Of a stretch of DNA of 64,000 nucleotides, positions 8,623-17,407 are shown piece after piece. The DNA is from Rhodopseudomonas sp. BR0M22 (lineage in GTDB: Bacteria; Pseudomonadota; Alphaproteobacteria; Rhizobiales; Xanthobacteraceae): NCBI RefSeq assembly GCF_010907035.1, contig NZ_QUMK01000005.1, positions 40,754 to 104,753 of the forward strand, given 5' to 3'. The notes below the pieces were generated by a model. It did not search any database. It worked only from the letters and a program-made list of their open reading frames with translations, and was not told where the DNA came from. The position numbers were made by a program, and so were the translations under genes. Within the stretch, counting starts at the first letter, position 1. The number at the start of each line of letters is the position of its first letter.

Positions 8623-9867
8623 TCAGCTCGCCGGAACTGCCGGTTCGACCGATGCGACCGGCTCAGTCGCCGGCTTGGCGTCGCCGCCTTTGTAGATCCG
8701 GGAATAGCGCCGGCCGAGGCTGGTCAGCACCTCGTAGCCGATCGTGCCGAAGTGATGGCCGAGTTCGTCCACGGTGATGCCTTCGCCGATCAGCGTCGCC
8801 ATCTGGCCGCGGCGCGCCGCATTGGCGGGCAGGTCGGTGACGTCGACCGCGATCAGATCCATCGAGATACGGCCGGCGATCGGGCAGCGTTCGCCGGCGA
8901 TGATCACCTCGGCGCCGCGGGTGCCGTCGCTGGAGCCGGCGGCGCGGAAGTAACCGTCGGCGTAGCCGGCCGACAGCACCGCGATCCTGGTCGGGCGCCG
9001 AGCGCTCCAGGTCGCTCCGTAGCCGACAGTGTCGCCGCGTTCGACGGTGCGAACCTGAACGATGCGCACCTTCAGGTCGACCACCGGCTGCATCGGATTG
9101 TCGGCTTCCGGCGTCGGATTGATGCCGTAAAGCGCTGCGCCGGGCCGCACCAGATCGAACGCGAATTGCGGTCCCCGGAAGATGCCCGACGAAGCCGACA
9201 ACGACGCCGGCACGCCGGCGAACTCGCCGGCGATTTCGCGAAATGCGGACACCTGATTGGCGTTCAGCGGATGATTGACCAGATCGGCGCAGGCGAGGTG
9301 GCTCATCACCAGCGTGATGCCGTGGTTGCCGGCGACGATCCGCGGCACGATGCTCTGCGCCTCCGCGATCGTCAGCCCGAGGCGGCTCATGCCGGTGTCG
9401 ATGTGGAGCGCAGCACCGCCGCGCCACCCGCTGGTGCGGCAGAATGAGTCCCACTCGGCGAGCTCGTATAGATCCCCGATCACCGGGCGGCAGTTCAGCT
9501 TGGCGAACTCATCGCCGGAGTTCGGAAAGAATCCGTCGAGCACATAGAGGGTCGCATCGGGAGCGACGTCGCGCACCGCGCGCGCTTCGCCCAGCGTGGC
9601 GACGAAGAAGGTCCTGCAGCCAGCGGCGAGCAGTGCTTTGGTGACCGGACCGGCACCGCAGCCATAAGCGTTGCCCTTGACCACGCCGGCGCATTCGGAC
9701 GGCACAGCCGTCTTCTCCAGCTTGCGCCAATTGGCGACGAGTGCGTCGAGATCGACGGTGAGAATGCCGGACGTCGCCGGGTTGGTTGCTGCGAGTTCGG
9801 CGCTAACAGCCGCCTCCGGCGCCGGCAGGCCGGCGGCGGTCGCGTTCGGATCGGGAAGGATATTCAT
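8623..9867 (-). CDS. alr: Alanine racemase
   Basis: PLP enzyme converting L-alanine to D-alanine for peptidoglycan. It has 414 residues; the PLP lysine is K64 in 'GVVKGNAYGCG' (usually VKADAYG), and the catalytic Tyr region appears as 'LSAGYADGYFRA' late in the protein. About 35 extra N-terminal residues precede the barrel. The start at 9867 is preceded by a TAAGGTG ribosome binding site; an open extension upstream overlaps dnaB's end and is rejected. It follows dnaB after 68 bases on the same strand, an order common in alphaproteobacteria. Confidence 0.93.
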   Translation of the reverse strand: MNILPDPNATAAGLPAPEAAVSAELAATNPATSGILTVDLDALVANWRKLEKTAVPSECAGVVKGNAYGCGAGPVTKALLAAGCRTFFVATLGEARAVRDVAPDATLYVLDGFFPNSGDEFAKLNCRPVIGDLYELAEWDSFCRTSGWRGGAALHIDTGMSRLGLTIAEAQSIVPRIVAGNHGITLVMSHLACADLVNHPLNANQVSAFREIAGEFAGVPASLSASSGIFRGPQFAFDLVRPGAALYGINPTPEADNPMQPVVDLKVRIVQVRTVERGDTVGYGATWSARRPTRIAVLSAGYADGYFRAAGSSDGTRGAEVIIAGERCPIAGRISMDLIAVDVTDLPANAARRGQMATLIGEGITVDELGHHFGTIGYEVLTSLGRRYSRIYKGGDAKPATEPVASVEPAVPAS

Positions 9868-9935
9868 GGCGCACCTTAATGCGTTGCCTGCGGCCCGTTC
9901 AACGGCAGCCGGCGCGGCCCAGATCCGCTTCGGCG

Positions 9936-11432
9936 TCAAATCCGCTCGGGCAGATGACTGTCGTCGGTGAGGTCGCTGAAGCGGGTGAACTGGCCCTCGA
10001 ACTGCAGATCGACGGTGCCGGTCGGGCCGTGACGCTGCTTGGCGATGATGACTTCGGCCTTGCCGTGGACCAGCTCCATATCGGTCGCCCACTTCTCGTG
10101 TTCGGGCGTGCCGGGCCGCGGCTCCTTGTTCTGGAGATAGTATTCTTCACGGAACACGAACATCACGACGTCGGCGTCCTGCTCGATCGATCCGGATTCA
10201 CGCAAGTCTGCGAGCTGCGGCCGCTTGTCGTCGCGGGATTCGACCTGACGCGAGAGCTGCGACAGCGCGATGACCGGAATGTTCAATTCCTTCGCCAGCG
10301 CTTTCAGGCTGGTGGTGATCTCGGTGACTTCCTGGACGCGGTTGTCGCCCTTCTTGCTCGAGCCCTGGAGCAGTTGGATGTAGTCGACCACCAGCATGTC
10401 GAGGCCCTTCTGCCGCTTCAGGCGTCGGGCGCGGGCGGTAAGCTGCGCGATCGACAGGCCGCCGGTTTCGTCGACGTAGAGCGGCAGAGACTGCAGCTCG
10501 ATCGAGACGTCGCGGATCTTGTCGAAGTCGGCGTCGGAAATGCCGCCGCGGCGGATCTTGCTCGACGCGATCTCGGCCTGCTCGGCGAGAATACGGGTGG
10601 CGAGCTGTTCGGCCGACATTTCGCACGAAAAGAAGCCGACGATGCCACCATTGACGGTTTTGGTCGAACCATCCGGCTGCACCTCGCCGCGATAGGCCTT
10701 GGCGACGTTGTAGGCGACGTTGGTGGCGAGCGCCGTCTTGCCCATGCCGGGACGTCCGGCGAGCACGATCAAGTCGGAGTGCTGCAGGCCGCCCATCCGG
10801 GTATCGAGGTCACGCAGTCCGGTGGAGATGCCCGACAGCTTGCCGTCGCGCTGGAACGCTTTCGCCGCCATGTCGACGGCGGTTGTCAGGGCCTGGGAGA
10901 ACTTCTGGAAGCCGCCTTCGTAGCGGCCGGATTCTGCCAGTTCGTACAGCCTTCGCTCGGCGTCTTCGATCTGGTTCTTCGGCGCGAAGTCGACCGGAGC
11001 GTCGTAGGCGACGTTGACCATGTCGGTGCCGATGCCGATCAGGTCGCGGCGCAGCGACAGCTCGTAGATGGTCCGCCCATAGTCCTGCGCGTTGATGATG
11101 GTGGTGGCTTCGGCGGCGAGGCGGGCCAGGTATTGCGCGACCGTCAGGCCGCCGAGATCGAGATCGGCAGCGAGAAACGTCTTCAGCGTGACCGGCGTCG
11201 CGATCTTGCCGGCCCGGATGATGCTGGCCGCGGTTTCGAAAATCGTCTGATGGATCGGCTCGAAGAAGTGCTTCGATTCGAGGAAGTCCGAAACCCGGTA
11301 GAACGCATCGTTGTTGACCAGGATCGCGCCCAGCAGGGCCTGTTCGGCCTCGATGTTGTGCGGTGCGGTCCGGTAGGCCGGCGCGCCCGGTTCCGGAGCG
11401 AGCTTGAGAACGTTCGAATCAGATGCGGCCAT
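9936..11432 (-). CDS. dnaB: Replicative DNA helicase
   Basis: Hexameric 5'-3' helicase that unwinds DNA at the fork. It has 498 residues, slightly longer than E. coli DnaB (471). The N-terminal domain ('PHNIEAEQALLGAILVNNDAFYRV') begins near residue 25. Walker A 'GRPGMGKTAL' is at about 226-235, and the DnaB 'DYIQLLQG' Walker B region and the 'ALSQLSRQVE' motif follow. No intein is present. The start at 11432 is preceded by GAGAG; further upstream in-frame sequence is Arg-rich and unlike the family. Confidence 0.96.
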   Translation of the reverse strand: MAASDSNVLKLAPEPGAPAYRTAPHNIEAEQALLGAILVNNDAFYRVSDFLESKHFFEPIHQTIFETAASIIRAGKIATPVTLKTFLAADLDLGGLTVAQYLARLAAEATTIINAQDYGRTIYELSLRRDLIGIGTDMVNVAYDAPVDFAPKNQIEDAERRLYELAESGRYEGGFQKFSQALTTAVDMAAKAFQRDGKLSGISTGLRDLDTRMGGLQHSDLIVLAGRPGMGKTALATNVAYNVAKAYRGEVQPDGSTKTVNGGIVGFFSCEMSAEQLATRILAEQAEIASSKIRRGGISDADFDKIRDVSIELQSLPLYVDETGGLSIAQLTARARRLKRQKGLDMLVVDYIQLLQGSSKKGDNRVQEVTEITTSLKALAKELNIPVIALSQLSRQVESRDDKRPQLADLRESGSIEQDADVVMFVFREEYYLQNKEPRPGTPEHEKWATDMELVHGKAEVIIAKQRHGPTGTVDLQFEGQFTRFSDLTDDSHLPERI

Positions 11433-11830
11433 AGCTCTCGAATATCGGATCGATTTTGTCGGATGCGGGGCGCGACTAAAGCGCCGATTTCGTCGGGAGC
11501 GAAAGCGGCAATCGCGCGTTATGCCCAACCACGACAAGAATGTGGATGACCGCTCGAGCCGCCGTCACCCGTGCTTGACGTGTTCCGGCGGCGTTGCGGC
11601 CGAATTGAACCTGGCGGCGCCGTGGGGCGACTGTTCAAAATGGACGGTCGAGACAGATCGATCCGCTCCAGTCGGGGATTCGTAAGAATTTTCGGCGAGG
11701 ATGGTTCGAAAGACGCGATCACCGAGGCGCCCTGACGGGATGCACTCGAACAAGGGGACGCGAAACAGGGCAAGAGCGTCGAGGCACTCCGCAGCGGCTC
11801 GCGGGCGTCCTCGGATGATGGACACAGACG
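11433..11830. other. Intergenic stretch, no recognisable gene
   Basis: 398 bases upstream of dnaB. Short open frames exist on both strands, but none has a convincing start, codon pattern or family resemblance. The dnaB promoter must lie at its left end; I could not pick out clear -35/-10 hexamers. Confidence 0.5.
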
Positions 11831-12028
11831 ATGGCGCAGCATTATTGCCACGACGACTCCGACCGTGATTGGCTGACCTCGCTGATCGAGTCCTTCGAAC
11901 GGGCCGAAATGGAAGAGGCCGAGCATCGACCGTGCGATCGCGAACTGCTGCGTGCCGCCAAAGCACATTTGGCGCGGCCTTTGCCGCCGGAGGCGAAGCA
12001 GGAGCTTCCGGTCCGTTTGGTGAGCTGA
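11831..12028 (+). CDS. Small hypothetical protein (65 residues)
   Basis: Acidic, Glu-rich N-terminal half ('HDDSDRDWLTSLIESFERAEMEEAEHRP') that could form one amphipathic helix, followed by a basic, Pro-containing end. There is no signal or membrane segment. It is convergent with the cfa-like gene. The ribosome binding site is weak. It may be a real small protein, but longer overlapping open frames on the other strand make this uncertain. Confidence 0.35.
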   Translation: MAQHYCHDDSDRDWLTSLIESFERAEMEEAEHRPCDRELLRAAKAHLARPLPPEAKQELPVRLVS

Positions 12029-12068
12029 GAATTTCTTCGGCCACCACCAGGGACGTTCATCAGGGACG

Positions 12069-13319
12069 TCACTCGCCGGCGAGTTGCAGCCGCGGTCGGT
12101 GGCTGCTTTCGATCCCACGCAATCGTCGTTCTTCGGCAGCAATGTAGTTGCGGGTGATCGGCACCACACCCTGGCGGCGGGTGATCTGAATCTGAAACAC
12201 CATGGTGTTCTGCTTCCGGAAGGACATCTCCGACGCCGCCAGATAGAACTCCCACATTCTGACGAAACGGGCGTCGTAGAGCCGTTCGGCTTCCTCACGA
12301 TGCGCCAGGAAGCGCTCGCGCCACGCTTTCAGCGTCTCGGCATAATGCAGCCGAAGGATTTCGATGTCACAGACCAGCAGCCCGGCGCGTTCGATCGCCG
12401 GCAGCACTTCCGAGAGCGCCGGCAGATAGCCGCCCGGGAAGATGTATTTGGCGATCCACGGATTGGTGAAGCCCGGCCCTTCGGAGCGGCCGATCGAATG
12501 CAGCAGCATCACGCCGCCCTCGTCGAGCAATGCGGCGCAGCGCCGGAAGTAGGTGTCGTAATGGGCGACACCGACGTGCTCGAACATGCCGACCGAGACG
12601 ATGCGGTCGAACGGGCCGGGGACATCGCGATAGTCCTGCAGCAGGAAGCGGGCTCGGTTGGCGAGGCCGCGTTCGGCGGCGCGGCCGTTGGAGACCTGAA
12701 GCTGCTCCTGCGACAGCGTCACGCCGGTGACATCCGCGCCGCAGGTTTCGGCCAGATACAATCCCAAGCCGCCCCAGCCTGAACCGATATCAAGCACCCG
12801 CTGTCCAGGCGCGGTCTGCAGCTTAGCGGCGACATGACGCTTCTTGGCGAGCTGGGCGTCGTCGAGACTGGCATCGGGCGCTTCGAAGTATCCGCAGCTA
12901 TATTGCTTGTCGGAATCCAGAAACAGCGCGTAGAGCCGGCCGTCGAGATCGTAATGATGGGCGACGTTGTTGCGCGACCGGCTGCGCGGATTGAACTGGT
13001 GCAGGGTCCGGATCCAGTAGCGCACGAGGCCGTGGAGTTTGGTCCAGCGCGGTGTCCAGTCGGGCTGGTCCATGACGACCGCCAGCAGGTCGGCGATCGA
13101 GCCCTGCTGCATCACCAGGCCGCCGTCCATATAGATCTCGCCGAGCGCGAGCTCGGGATCGACCAGCAGGCGACGTTGTGCGATGCGCGATGTCAGTCGC
13201 GCGTGCACAGGCTTGCCGGTGCCGTCGCCGCAGGTGAAGGTTGTGCCGTCCGAGGTTGTAAAGATGATGTTGCCGCGTCGGATGAAGCGGTTCAGCAGCA
13301 GACGAAATACTCCGTCCAT
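12069..13319 (-). CDS. cfa: Cyclopropane-fatty-acyl-phospholipid synthase family methyltransferase
   Basis: 416 residues. A Cfa-type N-terminal lipid-binding region is followed by a SAM-binding Rossmann domain with motif I 'VLDIGSGWGGLG' at about 175-186 and the family's 'SVGMFEHVG' and 'IFPGGYLPALSEV' stretches. Members transfer a methylene group from S-adenosylmethionine to the double bond of membrane lipid acyl chains; some act on other lipids, so exact substrate is uncertain. It is divergent from the c-type heme protein across 258 bases. Confidence 0.85.
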   Translation of the reverse strand: MDGVFRLLLNRFIRRGNIIFTTSDGTTFTCGDGTGKPVHARLTSRIAQRRLLVDPELALGEIYMDGGLVMQQGSIADLLAVVMDQPDWTPRWTKLHGLVRYWIRTLHQFNPRSRSRNNVAHHYDLDGRLYALFLDSDKQYSCGYFEAPDASLDDAQLAKKRHVAAKLQTAPGQRVLDIGSGWGGLGLYLAETCGADVTGVTLSQEQLQVSNGRAAERGLANRARFLLQDYRDVPGPFDRIVSVGMFEHVGVAHYDTYFRRCAALLDEGGVMLLHSIGRSEGPGFTNPWIAKYIFPGGYLPALSEVLPAIERAGLLVCDIEILRLHYAETLKAWRERFLAHREEAERLYDARFVRMWEFYLAASEMSFRKQNTMVFQIQITRRQGVVPITRNYIAAEERRLRGIESSHRPRLQLAGE

Positions 13320-13535
13320 CGACCTGCCTCAAAACCGGACGCCGTCAGCGACGCGGCGCCTCGATTGCTTCAACGCCGGCCGTGCGGTTCTGTTCGTATC
13401 GCTGTCACCCGACCACGGCCGAAGCATTCACAGGTAACATCCGCGTTATGACGATGGGGCCGATCAGGTGCCTCATTTCAAGCACGGTAATGTTCCATCT
13501 CTCCGCTTCCAATCATCTCACAATTCGCTAAAAGG

Positions 13536-13562
13536 TCACCGCCGCGGCTGCGGTGATTTTTT
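13536..13562 (+). terminator. Terminator-like hairpin and T6 in the leader of the heme-protein gene
   Basis: Seven-bp stem (13536-13542 with 13550-13556) and 7-base loop, followed at once by six T residues, only five bases before the GGAGGG ribosome binding site at 13568-13573. No upstream rightward gene exists, so this would end a leader transcript or a small RNA, or act as an attenuator. Confidence 0.5.
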
Positions 13563-13577
13563 GCATCGGAGGGCTAA

Positions 13578-14504
13578 ATGGTAAGCCGATTGCTCAGTTC
13601 GGTAGCGGTATTGCTCGTGCTCGGCGCGGCCGTCGCACAGCCCGCCCGAGCCCAGAATCTAGAAGCGGGCAAGAGCTCGGCGGAGATCTTCTCCAGCACC
13701 TGCGCGGTCTGTCACAAAAGTCCGCGGGGTCTGCTGCGCACCGTCCCACCGAACGCGGTCGCCTCTTTTCTGAGGCAGCACTACACCACCAGCAGTGACA
13801 TGGCCGCCATGTTGGCCGGCTACGTGGTCTCGAACGGCGGCGCGGATGCTCGCGGCAGGCAGGATTCTCCGTCCGAGCCGAGGCAGCGACGCAAGCGCCG
13901 CGGCGCTCAAGAAGTCGTTGCTCCGGAGGAGGCCGCGCCCGCACCGCAGGCTGAAGAACCGAAGGTCCAGCGGGGCCGTAAGTCCAAGCGCCGCGCCGCG
14001 CCGGTCGAGGCGGAGAAGCCCGCCGAGACCGCTGCTCCGGCTCCAGGCGCAGAAGCCGAGCCGGCTGTTGCTCCCGAGCCGGAAGCCAAGCCGGCCAAGA
14101 AGCGCACCGACAAGAAGCGTCATCACCAGAAGCCGGCTCAGCCAGAAGCCGCCAAGCCGGAGACGCCTGTGGCCGAGCCCAGCAAGGCGGAGACGGGCGC
14201 TGCACCCAAGCATGGCGCTGACAAGCCCGCCGCTGCTCCCGCGGCCGAAACTCCCGCGCGCACCGATCCGGTGCCCGCCGTGACCCCGGCGCCGAAAGCG
14301 GCCGAGCCCGAGCCGGCCAAGCCCGCGGCGCCTGCCGAGGCCAAGTCGCCTGCCGCAGCTGCACCGGCCGCGGCGCCTCAGCCTGCGCCGTCGCCAGCCG
14401 GTCCGCCCAACAATCGGTCGTCGGAAACTCCGTCGTCGACCGAGGTGGCGCCATCTCCGGCGCCGCAGCCTTCCGGCTCCGCCGACGCGCCTGCGTCGAA
14501 ATAA
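13578..14504 (+). CDS. Secreted c-type heme protein with long Ala/Pro/Lys-rich tail
   Basis: 308 residues. The signal peptide ends near 'AQPARAQ' (residues 20-26). One CxxCH heme-attachment motif is present at C42-H46 ('STCAVCHKSPRG') within a compact first 95 residues, followed by about 210 residues dominated by Ala, Pro, Glu and Lys with no predicted fold. Two Met residues at about 75-78 could supply an axial ligand, but none is certain. The layout suggests a periplasmic monoheme cytochrome-like head on a flexible tether. The start is supported by GGAGGG four bases upstream of the ATG. I do not recognise a named family. Confidence 0.75.
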   Translation: MVSRLLSSVAVLLVLGAAVAQPARAQNLEAGKSSAEIFSSTCAVCHKSPRGLLRTVPPNAVASFLRQHYTTSSDMAAMLAGYVVSNGGADARGRQDSPSEPRQRRKRRGAQEVVAPEEAAPAPQAEEPKVQRGRKSKRRAAPVEAEKPAETAAPAPGAEAEPAVAPEPEAKPAKKRTDKKRHHQKPAQPEAAKPETPVAEPSKAETGAAPKHGADKPAAAPAAETPARTDPVPAVTPAPKAAEPEPAKPAAPAEAKSPAAAAPAAAPQPAPSPAGPPNNRSSETPSSTEVAPSPAPQPSGSADAPASK

Positions 14505-14524
14505 TTCGGGACCATTTGATGCTG

Positions 14525-14554
14525 AAAAGGGCCGCTTCGACGCGGCCCTTTTTT
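14525..14554 (+). terminator. Intrinsic terminator after the heme-protein gene
   Basis: Eleven-bp GC-rich stem (14525-14535 with 14542-14552), a 6-base loop, and a run of six T residues. Classic rho-independent form, 20 bases after the stop codon. Confidence 0.85.
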
Positions 14555-14617
14555 GTATTTCGGGCTGTTCATTCCAGCGCCCCGGTCTGAAGGGCCGTGA
14601 ATGCTGGGCCGGACGGC

Positions 14618-14650
14618 AAAAGGCCCGGCCTGATTGCTCAGGCCGGGCCT
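14618..14650 (-). terminator. Intrinsic terminator after rplI
   Basis: Perfect 13-bp stem (14621-14633 with 14638-14650) with a 4-base loop; on the minus strand it is followed by four T residues. It lies 26 bases beyond the rplI stop and would end the rpsF-rpsR-DUF2232-rplI transcript. Confidence 0.8.
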
Positions 14651-14676
14651 CGGCATTGCGAGATTGCGAACGCTGC

Positions 14677-15264
14677 TTACTGCTCGGCCGGCTGCTCTTC
14701 GCCGAACTGCGCGTCCGGATCGAAGAATTCGCCGGCGGCGGCAAGCGCCTCGGCGGCGGCGTCTTCGTCCTCGCGGCGGGAGGAGATGTCCTCACCGCGG
14801 TTGATCCGCTCGGCTTCCTCGGCGCTGCGCGCCACGGTGACCGACACCTCGACTTCGACTTCCGGATGCACCGCGACCTGGATGCTGTGCTTGCCGATGG
14901 TCTTGATCGGCGCGTCGAGCAGCACCTGGCTGCGATCGATCTTGACGCCCTGGCCGTCGAAGCTGGCGATGATGTCGCGCACCGACACCGAACCGAACAA
15001 CTGGCCGCCTTCCGACGCCTGGCGGATCACCACCACGTTCTGACCGTCGATCTTCTCGGCGACCTTGGAGGCCTCGGCCTTCGCGGCGATGTTGCGCGCC
15101 TCGAGGTCGGCCTTCATGTGCTCGTACTTCTCGCGGTTGGCGGCGGTGGCCCGCAGCGCCTTGCCGCGCGGCAGCAGGAAGTTGCGCGCGTAACCGTCCT
15201 TGACCCGCACCAGCTCACCCATTTGGCCGAGCTTGGCGACGCGTTCCAGCAGAATAACTTCCAT
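14677..15264 (-). CDS. rplI: 50S ribosomal protein L9
   Basis: 195 residues against about 149 in E. coli. The N-terminal RNA-binding domain is clear ('[40 protein letters not shown]'), followed by the long connecting helix and the C-terminal domain. The extra length is an acidic tail of about 45 residues, rich in Glu, Asp and Ala, as in many Rhizobiales. L9 binds 23S rRNA near the L1 stalk and helps maintain reading frame. It is the last gene of the rpsF operon. Confidence 0.96.
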   Translation of the reverse strand: MEVILLERVAKLGQMGELVRVKDGYARNFLLPRGKALRATAANREKYEHMKADLEARNIAAKAEASKVAEKIDGQNVVVIRQASEGGQLFGSVSVRDIIASFDGQGVKIDRSQVLLDAPIKTIGKHSIQVAVHPEVEVEVSVTVARSAEEAERINRGEDISSRREDEDAAAEALAAAGEFFDPDAQFGEEQPAEQ

Positions 15265-15301
15265 AACGATATCTCCTCGTGGTGTGTTTGCGAATGTCGT
15301 T

Positions 15302-16252
15302 TCAGTGAGAGGGCGGAGGCGGCATCGAGCGGCGCTGGAAGTAGCGCTGTCGAAGATTCAAGAAGGCGTCTGCCAGTCCGAGGGCGATCAAGCCGACGGC
15401 TGGCCACAGGAAGATCAGCATCAGCGCATAGGCCGAACTGAGCAGAAACAGGCGGTTGCGCGATGCCTGCGTCAGGGTGTGCAGCGTCGCGGCGCCGGTC
15501 AGCCCATAGGCGACGAACAACGCCGCACTGGCCGTTTTGCCGAGCAACGACGTCAGGCCGCCAACGAAGCTCAGCGCCAGCGCAAGAGACAAGACTGCAA
15601 GGATCATCGGCGGCAGTTCGATGGTCCGCAGGTCCGGCCATGGCCGCCCCAGGCGGTTGGAGGCGGACGTGATGCGGGCGGCCAGCCAGAGGTTGAGCGT
15701 CACCGTGAGCATCGCGACGGTCGCGGCAGCGGGCGGAGCGATCGCCACCAGCGCATCGATCAGCGCCGCGTCGCTTCCTGGTACGCTACGGGGGCCGAGC
15801 GCGCGCTGCAATCCGCTGCGCAGTCCATCGGTAATCGTTGCGCCGTCGGTGCCGAGCGTGAACAGGGCTGCCATCGTCGAGGTCGCGGCGAACCCAGCCA
15901 TCCAGACGATCAGGCGGCCGACCGGGTACCACTCGAGATCAGCCGGCTCGCCTTGCGGCACGTCCGCCGGCCGGGCCAGCAGCGCAAGGTGACCGAGCCA
16001 GCAGGCAGGGACGGCAATGGTGACGACGAAGGCGATGGCGTAGGGGACGCTGACCAGCGCAGCGAGACCGAGAGCGGCCATAATCCCGCCGATCGCGGCG
16101 GCGAGCACGCCCCAGCCGAGCGCAGCCACCATCAGCGGCAACGGAGCCAGATAGAACAGAAGTAATGAGATCAGCGCGCCCGAGACGATCGAGACGAACA
16201 TCAGCGCCGAAGCACAGCCGGCGGCGAGCGCAATCAGAATGTTGATCATCAT
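15302..16252 (-). CDS. DUF2232 multi-pass membrane protein
   Basis: 316 residues with about eight hydrophobic segments, beginning '[25 protein letters not shown]'. Proteins of this family are regularly encoded between rpsR and rplI in alphaproteobacteria and Firmicutes-type S18/L9 clusters; the role is unknown, with a distant resemblance to transporter S-components. The start is chosen at the ATG-ATG pair (16252) preceded by GGGAGCGGGAC, rather than an upstream TTG. The last residues are basic ([16 protein letters not shown]). Confidence 0.8.
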   Translation of the reverse strand: MMINILIALAAGCASALMFVSIVSGALISLLLFYLAPLPLMVAALGWGVLAAAIGGIMAALGLAALVSVPYAIAFVVTIAVPACWLGHLALLARPADVPQGEPADLEWYPVGRLIVWMAGFAATSTMAALFTLGTDGATITDGLRSGLQRALGPRSVPGSDAALIDALVAIAPPAAATVAMLTVTLNLWLAARITSASNRLGRPWPDLRTIELPPMILAVLSLALALSFVGGLTSLLGKTASAALFVAYGLTGAATLHTLTQASRNRLFLLSSAYALMLIFLWPAVGLIALGLADAFLNLRQRYFQRRSMPPPPSH

Positions 16253-16344
16253 CAGCTGTCCCGCTCCCTTCGAGCGGTTAGAGGCGCTTTGCCCCAACCA
16301 TCGGCGACCGGACGGTCCGGAAGCCTTATGAGAAAAAGAGGAGA

Positions 16345-16370
16345 GCCCCGCGGCGTGAACGCCGCGGGGC
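16345..16370 (-). terminator. Hairpin between rpsR and the DUF2232 gene
   Basis: Eleven-bp GC stem (16345-16355 with 16360-16370) and 4-base loop. On the minus strand it is followed after a few bases by a CTC-rich then TTTTT run. It lies 9 bases past the rpsR stop, so it probably reduces read-through from the ribosomal genes into DUF2232 and rplI. Confidence 0.65.
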
Positions 16371-16378
16371 GACTTCGA

Positions 16379-16618
16379 TTAGCGGATCACGTAGGGCAGC
16401 AGACCGAGGAAACGGGCGCGCTTGATGGCGCGCGCGAGCTCGCGCTGCTTCTTGGCGGACACGGCGGTGATGCGGCTCGGCACGATCTTGCCGCGCTCCG
16501 AGACGTAACGCATCAGTAGCTTGGAGTCCTTGTAATCGATCTTCGGCGCATTCGCTCCCGTGAACGGGCAGGTCTTGCGGCGGCGGAAGAACGGACGGCG
16601 TGCACCTGCTTCAGCCAT
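16379..16618 (-). CDS. rpsR: 30S ribosomal protein S18
   Basis: 79 residues, usual length. It shows the S18 core '[66 protein letters not shown]'. S18 pairs with S6 on the 30S platform. It follows rpsF by five bases. Confidence 0.97.
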   Translation of the reverse strand: MAEAGARRPFFRRRKTCPFTGANAPKIDYKDSKLLMRYVSERGKIVPSRITAVSAKKQRELARAIKRARFLGLLPYVIR

Positions 16619-16623
16619 GATGC

Positions 16624-17100
16624 TTACTCCTCGACTGCTGCTGCGGGGGCGTCGGCGTCTTCACGCGGACGGCGCGGACCACGATCGCCACGGAAACCGT
16701 CGCGGTCGCCACGGCCTTCGCGATCACCGCGGAAGCCACCCTCGCGGGGGCCACGGTCGTCGCGCTCGCGGTCGCGATCAGCCTTGCGCATCATCGCCGA
16801 GGGGCCTTCCTCGTGCTCGTCGACGCGCACCGTCAGATAACGGATGACGTCTTCGTTGATCCGCTCCTGGCGTTCGACTTCGGCCACCACCGCGGCGGGG
16901 CCGTCGATGTTCAGCAGCACGAAATGCGCTTTGCGGTTCTTGTTCATGCGGTAGGTGAGGGAGCGCAGACCCCACGACTCGGTCTTGGCGACCTTGCCGC
17001 CGAGACCTTCGATCACGCCGGTGATCTGGGTGGTGAGCTCTTCAACCTGCTGGGCGCTGGCATCCTGACGCGCCAAAAATACATGCTCATAAAGAGGCAT
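16624..17100 (-). CDS. rpsF: 30S ribosomal protein S6 with charged tail
   Basis: 158 residues against about 100-135 for most S6. The core opens '[23 protein letters not shown]' and keeps '[15 protein letters not shown]'. From about residue 105 the tail is built of Arg, Asp and Gly ('[19 protein letters not shown]...'), a low-complexity RNA-binding-like extension seen in Rhizobiales. S6 binds S18 and 16S rRNA. It is the first gene of the operon, with its own promoter and a leader of about 180 bases. Confidence 0.96.
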   Translation of the reverse strand: MPLYEHVFLARQDASAQQVEELTTQITGVIEGLGGKVAKTESWGLRSLTYRMNKNRKAHFVLLNIDGPAAVVAEVERQERINEDVIRYLTVRVDEHEEGPSAMMRKADRDRERDDRGPREGGFRGDREGRGDRDGFRGDRGPRRPREDADAPAAAVEE

Positions 17101-17407
17101 GACTGTCCTTTCTCGTGTGAGCGCAAACCCGGCGGCAAGCCCTTCGAACCCTTCGGAAAGGACTCGACTGCTCAGAAGGCGGAAGCACGGGACGACGAGC
17201 CGACTGGCTCTGCCGCATCACAATCGCCCGAGGGTGAAAATGGTACAGCCGTCCGTTCAGCTCCCGGCCAGGATCTGCGGATGCCGGGGTTATAGGGGGT
17301 TTTGGCGAATTGGCAAGTGTTGTGCCTACAAGCGTTGGACGCGGGTGATCACGGCCAGCTGGGCGCCGCCCGGCGCGGTTCCGTCGCCAGCCAGTGACCG
17401 CGGTCGA
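17101..17407. other. rpsF leader and promoter region; no protein gene
   Basis: 307 bases between the rpsF start and the end of the GGDEF gene. It holds a good minus-strand promoter (17289-17316) and a leader of about 180 bases before rpsF. The leader contains runs of CCG and GGG that could pair, but I could not derive a convincing single structure. Confidence 0.5.
17289..17316 (-). promoter_or_regulatory. Sigma-70-type promoter for rpsF-rpsR
   Basis: On the minus strand, TTGCCA (17316-17311), a 16-base spacer and TATAAC (17294-17289). This gives a transcript start near 17282 and a leader of about 180 bases before rpsF. One of the clearest promoters in the window. Confidence 0.65.
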
